35,461 bases of DNA from Oscillospiraceae bacterium (GTDB lineage: Bacteria; Bacillota; Clostridia; Oscillospirales; Ruminococcaceae): contig JAIEDQ010000071.1 of the NCBI GenBank assembly GCA_029067895.1, positions 1-35,461 on the forward strand, given 5' to 3'. The notes beneath the pieces were generated by a model. The model was not told the DNA's origin and did no database searches. It saw only the letters and a program-made list of their open reading frames with translations. Shown here in pieces: positions 1-7,221 of the stretch (within the stretch, counting starts at the first letter, position 1; every line of letters starts with the position of its first letter). Position numbers and translations under genes: made by a program.

Positions 1-91
1 GTGCAAGGAATTTGATGATTGTTTGGTGATAATATGCCATTATTTTGACAAAATATAATGTGCTTAAAAATAAATTTTATATGCACCAAAC

Positions 92-126
92 AAAAACTGC
101 GGCCTTAGTCTAATGCCGCAGTTTTT
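92..126 (-). terminator. Intrinsic terminator of the Panacea/membrane-protein pair
   Basis: A perfect 12-bp inverted repeat (AAAAACTGCGGC / GCCGCAGTTTTT) with an 11-nt loop lies just beyond the stop codon of the minus-strand membrane-protein gene. Read on the minus strand it is a GC stem ending in a T run; being symmetrical it could also work on the plus strand. Confidence 0.8.
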
Positions 127-139
127 CTGATTAATAATG

Positions 140-1075
140 TTATTGTTCTCCAAAAATTTCAGAAATTGACTCCTCTGTACATTCATTTACGATTTCTTCA
201 GTGTAAGATGTTTCTTCTACAGTGTCCGTTACCTTGGTGTTTCTTTTCTCCACTAAGCCACAATACCACGAAATCATAGTAAACAGCATAAGCAAAATAA
301 AAATTATATTTGAAATAATAAGAGGAGCTTTTCTTGGCTCTTTGTTGACCAAGCGATCAATATAATAAAATAAACCAAACAGTACATTTACAGCAACAAG
401 GCCTATGACAAGTGCAACAATAATTATTCTATAAACACTTACGCCGGATATATTATTTAAAACAGACGTAGAAAAAGCAATCTCAGAAATAAATGCAATA
501 ACAACACCTGCAAAGATGCCGAGGATTGCAATATAATCTTTTTGTTGATTTGTTATTTGATTTTTTGTATTTTCAACATCATTTGTTAAGCTTTCTACGT
601 ATGGTTGAACGTCATTGAGTTTTGATTGAACATCATTAATCTGTGCTTTAAGTTCCAAAACATTTTCTTCACCAGAACTTTTATAGTTACAGGCTTCAGC
701 GTACTGTATTCTCGATATATCTAAGTTTACATGGTCACATAATTTCCGTATATTTTTACTGACATTTATTGGTTCATTATTTATGTCTTTATTTATTGAC
801 TGATAATTTTTTCTTAAATAGTCAAGATTTTGTCCAAGAACGTTTATATCACCAAGTGACGAATCTTGTTTTATTTGAGTAAGTACGGCAAAAATATCAG
901 AATAAAAATGGCGAAATCTTTCATCTGCATTTGAATTATGATAAAGCTCTTCAAGTCGACGATACATTTTTGAACGTTTTAAACGGTCTGCAAGTAGAGT
1001 TTGATCTTTTGCAAGGTCAAACAAAATACGTCGAAATTCTTCTCTTTTTTTATCCTCACTTGTAATGTCAGGCAT
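140..1075 (-). CDS. Coiled-coil membrane protein, possible toxin or effector paired with a Panacea antitoxin
   Basis: No family is recognised for this 311-residue protein. Residues 1-130 are soluble, charged and mostly helical. Residues about 136-180 look like a coiled coil (repeated DVQ/NDV heptad-like spacing). Three hydrophobic segments follow at about 181-203, 214-240 and 252-274, then an acidic tail rich in Glu and Thr. This suggests a long cytoplasmic N-terminal region on a membrane anchor. The gene starts 3 nt after the stop of the Panacea gene and its ribosome site (AGAGAGG) overlaps that stop, so the two are one operon, closed by the terminator at 92-126. Base composition is much more AT-rich than in the dcw genes, which fits element cargo. 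Panacea proteins are known antitoxins for varied toxins, some acting on membranes; calling this one the toxin is inference from position and topology. Confidence 0.6.
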   Translation of the reverse strand: MPDITSEDKKREEFRRILFDLAKDQTLLADRLKRSKMYRRLEELYHNSNADERFRHFYSDIFAVLTQIKQDSSLGDINVLGQNLDYLRKNYQSINKDINNEPINVSKNIRKLCDHVNLDISRIQYAEACNYKSSGEENVLELKAQINDVQSKLNDVQPYVESLTNDVENTKNQITNQQKDYIAILGIFAGVVIAFISEIAFSTSVLNNISGVSVYRIIIVALVIGLVAVNVLFGLFYYIDRLVNKEPRKAPLIISNIIFILLMLFTMISWYCGLVEKRNTKVTDTVEETSYTEEIVNECTEESISEIFGEQ

Positions 1076-1078
1076 ATT

Positions 1079-1504
1079 TTACCTCTCTGCTTTTATTAGT
1101 TCAATTGGTATTGTACAGCGATTGCCATTTCCATCTTTATATGTTTTATCCCAAGCTCCACCGCGTTTATGAGTTTCATTTACCATATCCCACGGATCCA
1201 ATGTTCTTTTGTTTTTAACGATATTATCAACTATTGCAGAGTCTTTGTCACTTAGGGGTGTGCCATATGAAAATGATGACGAAATAGGCATGGCACCAAA
1301 ACCGCAAAAATAGTAGTATACATTAGGAACAACAGGTCCAAACTGCCAAGCTTCAATGTCATCAAAAAACATAACTTCATTTCGGGTTTGCAGGCATTCT
1401 TTTTGTATATAATACAAAATCTTTTGAAGCTGCAAATTGCTGATAGGACAACCGTCGTTAACACACTTTGAAACAATATATTTAGATAAGTCAAGTGCTG
1501 TCAT
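1079..1504 (-). CDS. Panacea domain (DUF4065, SocA-like) protein, putative antitoxin
   Basis: The 141-residue product carries the Panacea/DUF4065 hallmarks: an N-terminal LQLQKILYYIQ helix (about residue 25), then DDIEAWQFGPVVPNVYYYF (about 50-70), matching the family pattern KLLYYaQ...f.d.IEAWryGPVVpeVY. The family includes the antitoxin SocA, phage proteins, and the promiscuous antitoxin domain PanA, which neutralises unrelated toxins encoded next door. The ORF track starts 10 codons upstream, but the ATG at 1504 has a good ribosome site (AAGGGAGG, 9 nt away) and begins MTALDLSKYI, the usual family N-terminus. It is followed after 3 nt by a membrane-protein gene, as in a two-gene toxin-antitoxin operon. 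The domain call is firm; the antitoxin role is inferred from family and context. Confidence 0.82.
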   Translation of the reverse strand: MTALDLSKYIVSKCVNDGCPISNLQLQKILYYIQKECLQTRNEVMFFDDIEAWQFGPVVPNVYYYFCGFGAMPISSSFSYGTPLSDKDSAIVDNIVKNKRTLDPWDMVNETHKRGGAWDKTYKDGNGNRCTIPIELIKAER

Positions 1505-1586
1505 GAATAACGACCTCCCTTCATAATAAAACATATCAGTGTATAATAATTTTATATTTATACTTTATGTTTTATTCTATATTATT

Positions 1587-1615
1587 ATAATACATCAAAT
1601 AATGTTAAAAATCAA
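1587..1615 (-). promoter_or_regulatory. Promoter of the Panacea operon
   Basis: On the minus strand TTGATT, 17 nt, TATTAT lies about 80 nt upstream of the ATG at 1504. An overlapping TATAAT is shifted by 3 nt. The whole 1535-1819 intergenic region is very AT-rich and otherwise holds only the divergent recombinase promoter. Confidence 0.5.
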
Positions 1616-1751
1616 TATTTTGTCATAAAATTTATTTTAATTGACGAATAATATAAAAAACATAATACAATTTTGGAGTTTTTATATAAAAATATATCGT
1701 TACGTACCGCTCCACAATGCTGCTCAAAAGATACATATTTTACTTTTCATC

Positions 1752-1780
1752 TTTACATTTTGATCCCTTAGTGATATAAT
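1752..1780 (+). promoter_or_regulatory. Sigma-A-type promoter of the recombinase gene
   Basis: TTTACA, 17 nt, TATAAT, 39 nt upstream of the recombinase ATG. This is a vegetative-type promoter. B. subtilis spoIVCA is instead transcribed by the mother-cell factor sigma-E, so the difference is of interest. Confidence 0.6.
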
Positions 1781-1801
1781 TGTTAATAGTATATATCACT
1801 A
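1769..1801 (+). promoter_or_regulatory. Palindromic operator candidate over the recombinase -10/start point
   Basis: A perfect 10-bp inverted repeat TAGTGATATA / TATATCACTA with a 13-nt spacer covers the -10 element and the expected transcription start. Further CCCTT / AAGGG complementarity flanks it. It could be a repressor site or a recombinase-binding site. Confidence 0.5.
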
Positions 1802-1819
1802 CGAAAGGGGATTTTAAAT

Positions 1820-3520
1820 ATGCCGAAAGATGACGCTCGCACAATAGCCATATACTCCCGCAAATCCAAATTCACAGGCAAAGGCGAAAGCATAGAAAAC
1901 CAGATCGAGCTGTGCAGACAATACATATCCTCGCACTACAGCCAAGAAGAAGCACTCGCAGCAGTCGTTTACGAGGACGAAGGCTTCTCAGGCGGGAATA
2001 CCGACAGACCGCAGTTCCAGCAAATGATGTCCGACGCAAGGGCGAAAAAAATCTCAGCAGTGGTATGCTACCGTCTTGACCGCGTAAGCAGAAATATCAG
2101 CGACTTTTCGGGACTTATTCAGGAGCTTGAACGGTTGGGCATTTCCTTTATCTCTATACGCGAGGACTTTGACACCTGCTCTCCCATGGGACGGGCAATG
2201 ATGTACATAGCTTCGGTTTTTTCACAACTTGAAAGGGAAACCATTGCCGAGCGCATACGTGACAATATGCATGAGCTTGCCAAAACTGGTCGCTGGCTCG
2301 GCGGCACAACTCCCACGGGGTACGCTTCGGAAAGCGTTTCTCATGTGACTGTGGACGGAAAATCCAAAAAAGCCTGCAAGCTTTCGCTTATCGAAAAGGA
2401 AGCGGATATTGTCAGGCTTATCTTTTCAAAATTTCTTGAAACAGGCTCTCTTACTCAAACCGACACATTCTTGCTTCAAAACCGCATTACCACCAAAAAC
2501 GGACGTGACTTCACCCGCTTTGCCATAAAAAATATTCTTACCAATCCCGTCTATATGATCGCGGACGAAGCTGCCTACAGATATCTTTCGGAAAGCGGCG
2601 CGGAGCTTTTCTCCGACAGAGCGGACTTTGACGGCATATGCGGGATAATGGCGTACAACCGTACCGAGCAGAAGCACGGCGAAGCTCACAAAATACGTCC
2701 CGAGGACGAATGGATAGTCGCCGTGGGAAAGCACCCCGGAATAATCAGCGGTTCGGACTGGATAAAGGCGCAGACTTACCTTGAACAAAACCGCTCCAAA
2801 AGCTTCCGCAAAACCCGCAGCAATACCGCTTTGCTGTCAGGTATACTTCTCTGCGGAAGCTGCGGGGACTATATGCGTCCCAAGCTTACCAAGCGCACAA
2901 ACAAGGACGGCGAGCTTGTCTACACATACCTCTGCAACACAAAGGAAAGAAGCCATTCCGAGCGCTGTGCAATTTCAAACATCAGCGGAAATCTTCTTGA
3001 CCGTATCGTCTGCACCGAAATCAAAAAGCTTTCCGAAGACGGTTCCGCTTTTGCAAAGTCTGTTGAAAAGGCAAAGAAAGATATTTTATCGGACAAAGGC
3101 GACTTTTCGGAGAATATTGAAGAACTGAAAAAAAGCTTTTCCGAAAACGAAAAAGCAATTGAAAATCTCACAAAAAGCTTGTCGGAGAATTCGGAAAGCT
3201 CCTCTGCGGTATACATTATAAAAGAAATTGAACGTCTGCACAAGAAAAACGACGGACTGAAAGTGCAGATAGACGAGCTTGAAAATATCAGAAAGCGGCA
3301 AATCATAAACGGCAGAGAGTTTGACATACTCAGGGATATGCTTTCAAGCTTTGCGGGCACGGTGGACATAATGTCCGCGGAACAGAAAAGAGCGGCGATA
3401 CGTGCCTGTGTGAGGAAGATAGTCTGGGACGGCGAAAACGTTCATATATATCTTTACGGCTCGGACGATGACGATACAAAGAATACTCTTGAAATTCCGC
3501 TGAGTGAGTATAGCAAATGA
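1820..3520 (+). CDS. spoIVCA: Large serine recombinase, SpoIVCA-like excisionase of a sigK-intervening (skin) element
   Basis: This 566-residue large serine recombinase would excise the element interrupting sigK. The N-terminal resolvase domain begins IAIYSRKS with the catalytic Ser inside YSRKS, followed by the conserved YRLDRVSR and SQLERETIAERI segments. A central recombinase domain (about 180-300) precedes a zinc ribbon near 340-395 (CGSCG ... C...C) and a C-terminal coiled coil (about 420-500). The family usually runs 450-600 residues. The start ATG has an AAAGGGG site. The last codons read YSK-stop, and that TGA lies inside the AATGAAATA sequence where the sigma-K frame resumes, so gene end and element end coincide. 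Serine recombinases of this class are also found on ICEs and phages; the skin assignment rests on the sigK junction, not on the protein itself. Confidence 0.85.
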   Translation: MPKDDARTIAIYSRKSKFTGKGESIENQIELCRQYISSHYSQEEALAAVVYEDEGFSGGNTDRPQFQQMMSDARAKKISAVVCYRLDRVSRNISDFSGLIQELERLGISFISIREDFDTCSPMGRAMMYIASVFSQLERETIAERIRDNMHELAKTGRWLGGTTPTGYASESVSHVTVDGKSKKACKLSLIEKEADIVRLIFSKFLETGSLTQTDTFLLQNRITTKNGRDFTRFAIKNILTNPVYMIADEAAYRYLSESGAELFSDRADFDGICGIMAYNRTEQKHGEAHKIRPEDEWIVAVGKHPGIISGSDWIKAQTYLEQNRSKSFRKTRSNTALLSGILLCGSCGDYMRPKLTKRTNKDGELVYTYLCNTKERSHSERCAISNISGNLLDRIVCTEIKKLSEDGSAFAKSVEKAKKDILSDKGDFSENIEELKKSFSENEKAIENLTKSLSENSESSSAVYIIKEIERLHKKNDGLKVQIDELENIRKRQIINGREFDILRDMLSSFAGTVDIMSAEQKRAAIRACVRKIVWDGENVHIYLYGSDDDDTKNTLEIPLSEYSK

Positions 3521-3947
3521 AATACTAATGCACTTCCGTTCTCTGAAAAAATCGGCGGGGGACATATACTTCGACGAACCGATCGACACCGATAAAGAGG
3601 GCAACCAGCTTACCCTGATAGACATTATTGCCGAGGACGACGGCATACTGGATAAGATCGACCTGAGCATAAAATCGGAGCAGCTTTACCGCTTTATAGG
3701 GGAATGCCTTGACGAGCGGGAGATCACCGTAATAAAACGCCGCTACGGACTTTACGGATGTATGCCGCAGACTCAGCGGGAGGTCGCGGACGCGCTGGGG
3801 ATATCCCGTTCCTACGTGTCGAGAATAGAGAAAAAGGCGTTGCAGACGCTTAAAAAGAAATACGACCGCACTTCGATCTTCAGTTCTTCGGGTTCGGCTG
3901 GTCAGACAGGTCAGGCAAAGGAGGGGGGAAAGAGTTCCGAAAAATAA
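3504..3947 (+). CDS. sigK: 3' half of sigK: C-terminal part of RNA polymerase sigma-K, interrupted
   Basis: Starting at NEILMHFRSLKK the frame matches the second half of the mother-cell sporulation factor sigma-K: DKEGNQLTLIDII in the linker/region 3, and a region 4.2 helix-turn-helix TQREVADALGISRSYVSRIEK. Whole sigma-K is about 230 residues; this piece holds the C-terminal ~140, with no region 2 for -10 recognition, so it cannot be a working sigma factor as it stands. The nominal GTG start lies inside the recombinase gene and is not a real start. The fragment corresponds to B. subtilis spoIIIC. SigE also has an IENEILM motif, but MHFRSLKK and DKEGN favour sigma-K. Excision of the upstream element would fuse it to a 5' half left of the window. 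The tail after the HTH (SSSGSAGQTGQ...) is low complexity. Confidence 0.85.
   Translation: MSIANEILMHFRSLKKSAGDIYFDEPIDTDKEGNQLTLIDIIAEDDGILDKIDLSIKSEQLYRFIGECLDEREITVIKRRYGLYGCMPQTQREVADALGISRSYVSRIEKKALQTLKKKYDRTSIFSSSGSAGQTGQAKEGGKSSEK
3510..3530 (+). other. Right attachment junction of the skin-like element within sigK
   Basis: The sequence AGCAAATGAAATACTAATGC joins the recombinase 3' end to sigK. In B. subtilis the excision crossover is a 5-bp AATGA inside the codons for Asn-Glu of the motif IENEILMH. The same AATGA is present here at the same protein position, immediately before ILMHF. The precise core cannot be fixed without the left junction, which is outside the window. Confidence 0.65.
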
Positions 3948-4004
3948 TTTTCGGGGATACCGTTACATATGGTTGTCCCATGGGGGTGAAAAAAATGAAG
4001 CCTG

Positions 4005-4041
4005 CCGTCCCGCCGTACAAGGTACGCCGGGACGGTTTTTT
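4005..4041 (+). terminator. Intrinsic terminator after sigK
   Basis: CCGTCCCG-C-CGTAC / GTACG-C-CGGGACGG forms a 13-bp stem with one internal mismatch and a 3-nt loop, followed by six T. It ends transcription of sigK. Confidence 0.9.
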
Positions 4042-4058
4042 GGCTCCTAAACGGAATT

Positions 4059-4085
4059 AAGCCGGTTTCCGAAGAACCGGCTTTT
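4059..4085 (+). terminator. Second terminator hairpin after sigK
   Basis: AAGCCGGTT / AACCGGCTT (9 bp, 7-nt loop) followed by a short T-rich tract (TTTTCCTTTT). It may back up the first terminator. Confidence 0.6.
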
Positions 4086-4178
4086 CCTTTTCAGTCCGTA
4101 AGATAAATCTTATTCGGACTTGTGTTTTCCGCATTCTGCATATTATGCAGGCTATGCGGAGTATTTGGCGGAGGTCAA

Positions 4179-4310
4179 TCAGCAGTTGCTGCAGCCGCAT
4201 CCGCAGTCGTTGTCATTGCTGTTGTTATTGCCGCAGCAGAACCAGAGAACGAGAAGGATAATGATGATCCAGCAGCAGTTATTGCCATTGCCAAAAATTC
4301 CACAGTTCAT
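4179..4310 (-). CDS. 43-residue Cys-rich, single-span mini-protein
   Basis: The ORF track gives 91 residues, but the ATG at 4310 has an AAGGAG ribosome site 9 nt upstream and starts a compact 43-residue protein: MNCGIFGNGNNCC, a hydrophobic stretch WIIIILLVLWFCC, then an Asn/Asp-rich tail ending CGCGCSNC. Nine Cys in 43 residues with one membrane-spanning segment resemble small Cys-rich or Gly/Asn-rich proteins common in clostridia and the short YjcZ-like sporulation proteins of bacilli, but no family is assigned with certainty. It lies beside sigK, on the opposite strand. A spore-coat or envelope role is only a guess. The plus-strand ORFs here are shadows. Confidence 0.55.
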   Translation of the reverse strand: MNCGIFGNGNNCCWIIIILLVLWFCCGNNNSNDNDCGCGCSNC

Positions 4311-4712
4311 AAAGATACGCTCCTTAAAATAATGTATTCTGAAAGCCGCGCCGCAGCCTGTTGCCGCGGGCTTCGGCTTTTCATAGTTCATTCTATGCCG
4401 CGGCATAATTTTGGTTACAGAAATTGAAGCGGAATTTTTTCCAGTTTGCGACAAATAATTTTAAAGTATCGTGCAATAATATAGGACAGAACCCCCATTG
4501 CGGAGCAGATACGGTATATCGGAGCTGTGATTTTTGCAGCAAATCTATAAAAATATAAGCATTTTTACAGGGACGGAGTTTTCCCCGACGTTAGGACGGG
4601 TAACACGTCCCACGAAAAATTTGTGCAAATATTTCAAGAGCAGCTGCAATTTTCGGCTTCCGATATCTGACCTCTGATTTCTAATTTCTAAAAGGGAAGG
4701 CAGATAAAGCTT
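4311..4712. other. Intergenic region between the mini-protein gene and clpC
   Basis: No gene is seen in these 402 bases. It holds the upstream regions of both divergent genes. Visible structure is a perfect 14-bp palindrome TATGCCGCGGCATA at 4394-4407 and a GC-rich imperfect hairpin at about 4343-4380 (AAAGCCG...CGGCTTT). The clpC promoter could not be fixed; no CtsR-type heptad repeat was recognised. Confidence 0.5.
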
Positions 4713-7085
4713 ATGTATAATCTGGAAAGCTTTACGAAAAAAGCGAATATTGTCATCAACAAGGCGTATATTCAGGCGGGACGGCTTGGACACATCTATA
4801 TGGGCAGCGAGCATCTTCTTCTGGCGCTTGTAAGCGAGCCCAACTGCACGGCTTCGGGTATTTTCAGAATGTGCGGCATAAGAGAGGAGACCGTCCTCGG
4901 CAGGATAACCGCTCTCGTCGGCAGGGGAGAGCCCTGCGCCGTAGACAGGGACGCGGCTACGCCCTCGGTGAAAAGGATAATCGAAAGAGCTTTTATTATC
5001 GCTTCGGAAAGCGGCGCGCGTCTGACGGGTACGGAGCATCTTCTGCTTGCCCTGCTTCGTGAGGAGCAGTGTACCGCGGTAAGCATTATCGAGGAGATAG
5101 GCGGAAATCTTTCGGGACTTTCCAGAGCCTGCTCCGCGACAACCGCAAACGATATTCCCGGTGGAATGACAAAAACGCCTACCCTTTTGAAGTACGGCAA
5201 AGACCTTACCAAAGCCGCCCGCGAGAAAAAGTTTGACCCGGTTTTCTGCCGCGAAAAGGAGATAGAGCGGGTCATACAGGTGCTTTCCCGCAGGACGAAA
5301 AACAATCCCTGCCTTGTGGGAGAAGCGGGCGTGGGAAAGACCGCCGTTGCCGAGGGTATTGCGGTCATGCTTGCGGAGGGACGTGTCCCCGAAGCGATAC
5401 GCGGGAAACAGCTTTTTTCGCTGAGCCTTACCTCAATGCTTGCGGGAGCGAAGTACCGCGGAGATTTTGAAGAGCGCATAAAGCAGTGTCTTGACGAGGT
5501 CGCCGCAAACGGCAGGATAATCCTTTTTATAGACGAGCTTCACACCGTCGTGGGAGCGGGCGCAGCCGAGGGTGCTATCGACGCGGCGAATATCCTGAAG
5601 CCTCAGCTTGCCCGCGGAGAATTGCAGATAATCGGCGCGACCACACTTGAAGAGTACCGAAGATTTATTGAAAAGGACAGCGCACTCGAACGCCGCTTTC
5701 AGCAGGTGCTTATAAAAGAGCCAACCGAGGAGGAAGCGTTAAGCATTATCGGCGGACTGAAACGCTGCTACGAGGATTTCCACGGGGTGACTATTACGGA
5801 CGGCGCGGTCAGGGCGGCGGTGTCAATGTCGGTTAGATATCTTCCCGACAGGTTTCTGCCCGACAAGGCTATCGACCTTATAGATGAAGCTTCCTCGCGG
5901 GCGAGAATGAAGTACGCCGAATCTCCGAGAACTCTCAGCGAGCTTGCGGAAAGTCTTAAAAGAATGCTTGAAAAGCAGACGGAAAGCTGCGCGGGACTGA
6001 ACTCCCAAGGCAGCAGTAAAGGCAAGCATGGGGATACAAGCTGGTACAGCGACAGTGAAGCCCCTGCCGTGGAGGTGACGGAGGAAAGCATTGCGGAGGT
6101 GGTCTCCCTTGCCACGGGCATACCTGTCACACGACTTACCGCCGACGAAAGCAAGCGTCTGCTGGAGCTGGAGGGCGAGCTGAAAAAGCGTGTTATCGGT
6201 CAGGACGAAGCTGTGGAAGCGGTTGCGGACGCTGTGCGCCGAAGCCGCGCGGGACTGAAAGACCCCTCACGTCCCATGGGCTGTTTCCTCTTTACGGGAC
6301 CGTCAGGAGCGGGCAAGACCGAGCTTTCAAAGGCGCTGGCGGAATGTCTTTTCGGCACGGAAAACGCCATGATACGTTTCGATATGTCCGAGTATATGGA
6401 GAAGCACAGCGTAAGCAAGCTGATAGGCGCGCCTCCGGGCTACATGGGCTGCGAGGACGGCGGGCAGCTTACCGAAAAGGTGCGGAAAAAGCCCTACAGC
6501 GTCATACTTTTCGACGAGATAGAAAAGGCTCACGGAGACGTGAGCAATATCCTGCTCCAGATAATGGAGGACGGCATCCTCACCGACAGCAAGGGCAGGC
6601 GGGTAAGCTTCCGCAGCACGGTGGTAATTCTTACCTCAAACGTGGGGGCGGAGCTGCTGGGAGACAAAAAATCCGTTGGCTTCTCACCTATAGACGCGGG
6701 GGACGAGGCTGTACGTTCGGACGTGCTTAAAGCCCTGCGGGAAAGATTTCGTCCCGAGCTTATCGGCAGGCTGGACGAGATAATCGTGTTCAAAAAGCTT
6801 GAAAAAGCCGAGCTTGGACAGATTGCAAGAAAGATGCTGACCGGTCTTTGCAGACGCGCGGAGGCTATGGAGATCGCCGTGGAATTCAGCGACGGAGCGA
6901 TAGACGCGCTGGTTTCCGACGGTCTTGACAGGACTGGCGCGCGAAAGCTGCGGAGAAAGATAACCTCCGAGGTGGAAAGTATGCTGTCGAAAAATATTCT
7001 GGACGGCACGGTCAAAAAGGGCGACAAGGCTGTGGTCATGGCTGAGAACGGCAAAATTTACCTGAAAGTCTCCCAAATGCAGTAG
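4713..7085 (+). CDS. clpC: ClpC-type AAA+ unfoldase, ATPase partner of ClpP
   Basis: This Hsp100 ATPase of 790 residues unfolds proteins and feeds them to the ClpP peptidase in the cytosol. Two Clp-N repeats fill about residues 1-145 ([20 protein letters not shown]). The first AAA+ module has Walker A GEAGVGKT (about 203) and Walker B ILFIDE (about 270); the second has GPSGAGKT (about 530) and VILFDE (about 600). A VGF tripeptide near 656 matches the ClpP-docking loop of ClpC proteins, which argues against ClpB. The middle region between the modules is short (about 60 residues), ends in a Ser/Gly-rich stretch and lacks the usual UVR-like motif; adaptors such as MecA or McsB bind there in Bacillus. 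The usual neighbours ctsR, mcsA and mcsB are absent. Start: ATG after an AAAGGGAAGG site. Confidence 0.85.
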   Translation: MYNLESFTKKANIVINKAYIQAGRLGHIYMGSEHLLLALVSEPNCTASGIFRMCGIREETVLGRITALVGRGEPCAVDRDAATPSVKRIIERAFIIASESGARLTGTEHLLLALLREEQCTAVSIIEEIGGNLSGLSRACSATTANDIPGGMTKTPTLLKYGKDLTKAAREKKFDPVFCREKEIERVIQVLSRRTKNNPCLVGEAGVGKTAVAEGIAVMLAEGRVPEAIRGKQLFSLSLTSMLAGAKYRGDFEERIKQCLDEVAANGRIILFIDELHTVVGAGAAEGAIDAANILKPQLARGELQIIGATTLEEYRRFIEKDSALERRFQQVLIKEPTEEEALSIIGGLKRCYEDFHGVTITDGAVRAAVSMSVRYLPDRFLPDKAIDLIDEASSRARMKYAESPRTLSELAESLKRMLEKQTESCAGLNSQGSSKGKHGDTSWYSDSEAPAVEVTEESIAEVVSLATGIPVTRLTADESKRLLELEGELKKRVIGQDEAVEAVADAVRRSRAGLKDPSRPMGCFLFTGPSGAGKTELSKALAECLFGTENAMIRFDMSEYMEKHSVSKLIGAPPGYMGCEDGGQLTEKVRKKPYSVILFDEIEKAHGDVSNILLQIMEDGILTDSKGRRVSFRSTVVILTSNVGAELLGDKKSVGFSPIDAGDEAVRSDVLKALRERFRPELIGRLDEIIVFKKLEKAELGQIARKMLTGLCRRAEAMEIAVEFSDGAIDALVSDGLDRTGARKLRRKITSEVESMLSKNILDGTVKKGDKAVVMAENGKIYLKVSQMQ

Positions 7086-7111
7086 ATTTTGCCGAAATCT
7101 GAAAAATACTC

Positions 7112-7140
7112 TTGACAAAAGTATACTAATGTGGTATACT
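7112..7140 (+). promoter_or_regulatory. Rubrerythrin promoter P1
   Basis: TTGACA, 17 nt, TATACT, an almost perfect sigma-A promoter. It is overlapped by a palindrome. Confidence 0.8.
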
Positions 7141-7142
7141 TT
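7118..7142 (+). promoter_or_regulatory. Palindromic operator in rubrerythrin promoter P1
   Basis: AAAGTATAC, 7 nt, GTATACTTT: a perfect 9-bp inverted repeat lying over the spacer and -10 element. Its position fits a repressor that blocks RNA polymerase. It does not match the classic PerR box (TTATAATnATTATAA), so the regulator is unknown; a redox- or metal-sensing repressor is the natural guess. Confidence 0.6.
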
Positions 7143-7159
7143 GACTGTGCAGAAAATAC

Positions 7160-7187
7160 TTGACAAAATTTCAGTAAATGCTATAAT
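7160..7187 (+). promoter_or_regulatory. Rubrerythrin promoter P2
   Basis: TTGACA, 16 nt, TATAAT, 48 nt downstream of P1 and 35 nt before the ATG. It lies outside the palindrome, so it could give constitutive expression. Confidence 0.75.
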
Positions 7188-7221
7188 TAATGTATCAGAA
7201 TTTTTAAGGAGGACGATCATC

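Noticed and set aside
20-92. Inverted repeat TGTTTGGTG ... CACCAAACA with 55-nt spacing near the left edge
   Set aside because: Only 9 bp, AT-rich setting, and no copy elsewhere in the window; could be chance.
1820-3520. Recombinase as part of a transposon such as a Tn4451-type element
   Set aside because: Possible by protein family alone, but the exact coincidence of its end with the sigK crossover codons makes a skin-like element the simpler reading.
3504-3947. Reading the sigma fragment as a complete small sigma factor starting at GTG 3504
   Set aside because: The GTG is inside the recombinase gene, there is no ribosome site, and region 2 is missing. It fits the second half of sigma-K.
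4093-4120. Hairpin AGTCCG-TAAGAT / ATCTTA-TT-CGGACT as terminator of the mini-protein gene
   Set aside because: It has a bulge and no T run on the minus strand, so it is not supported as a terminator.
4122-4427. Plus-strand ORFs of 70 and 101 residues
   Set aside because: They are antisense to the Cys-rich mini-protein, low complexity (Ala/Val or Gln/Leu runs) and lack ribosome sites.
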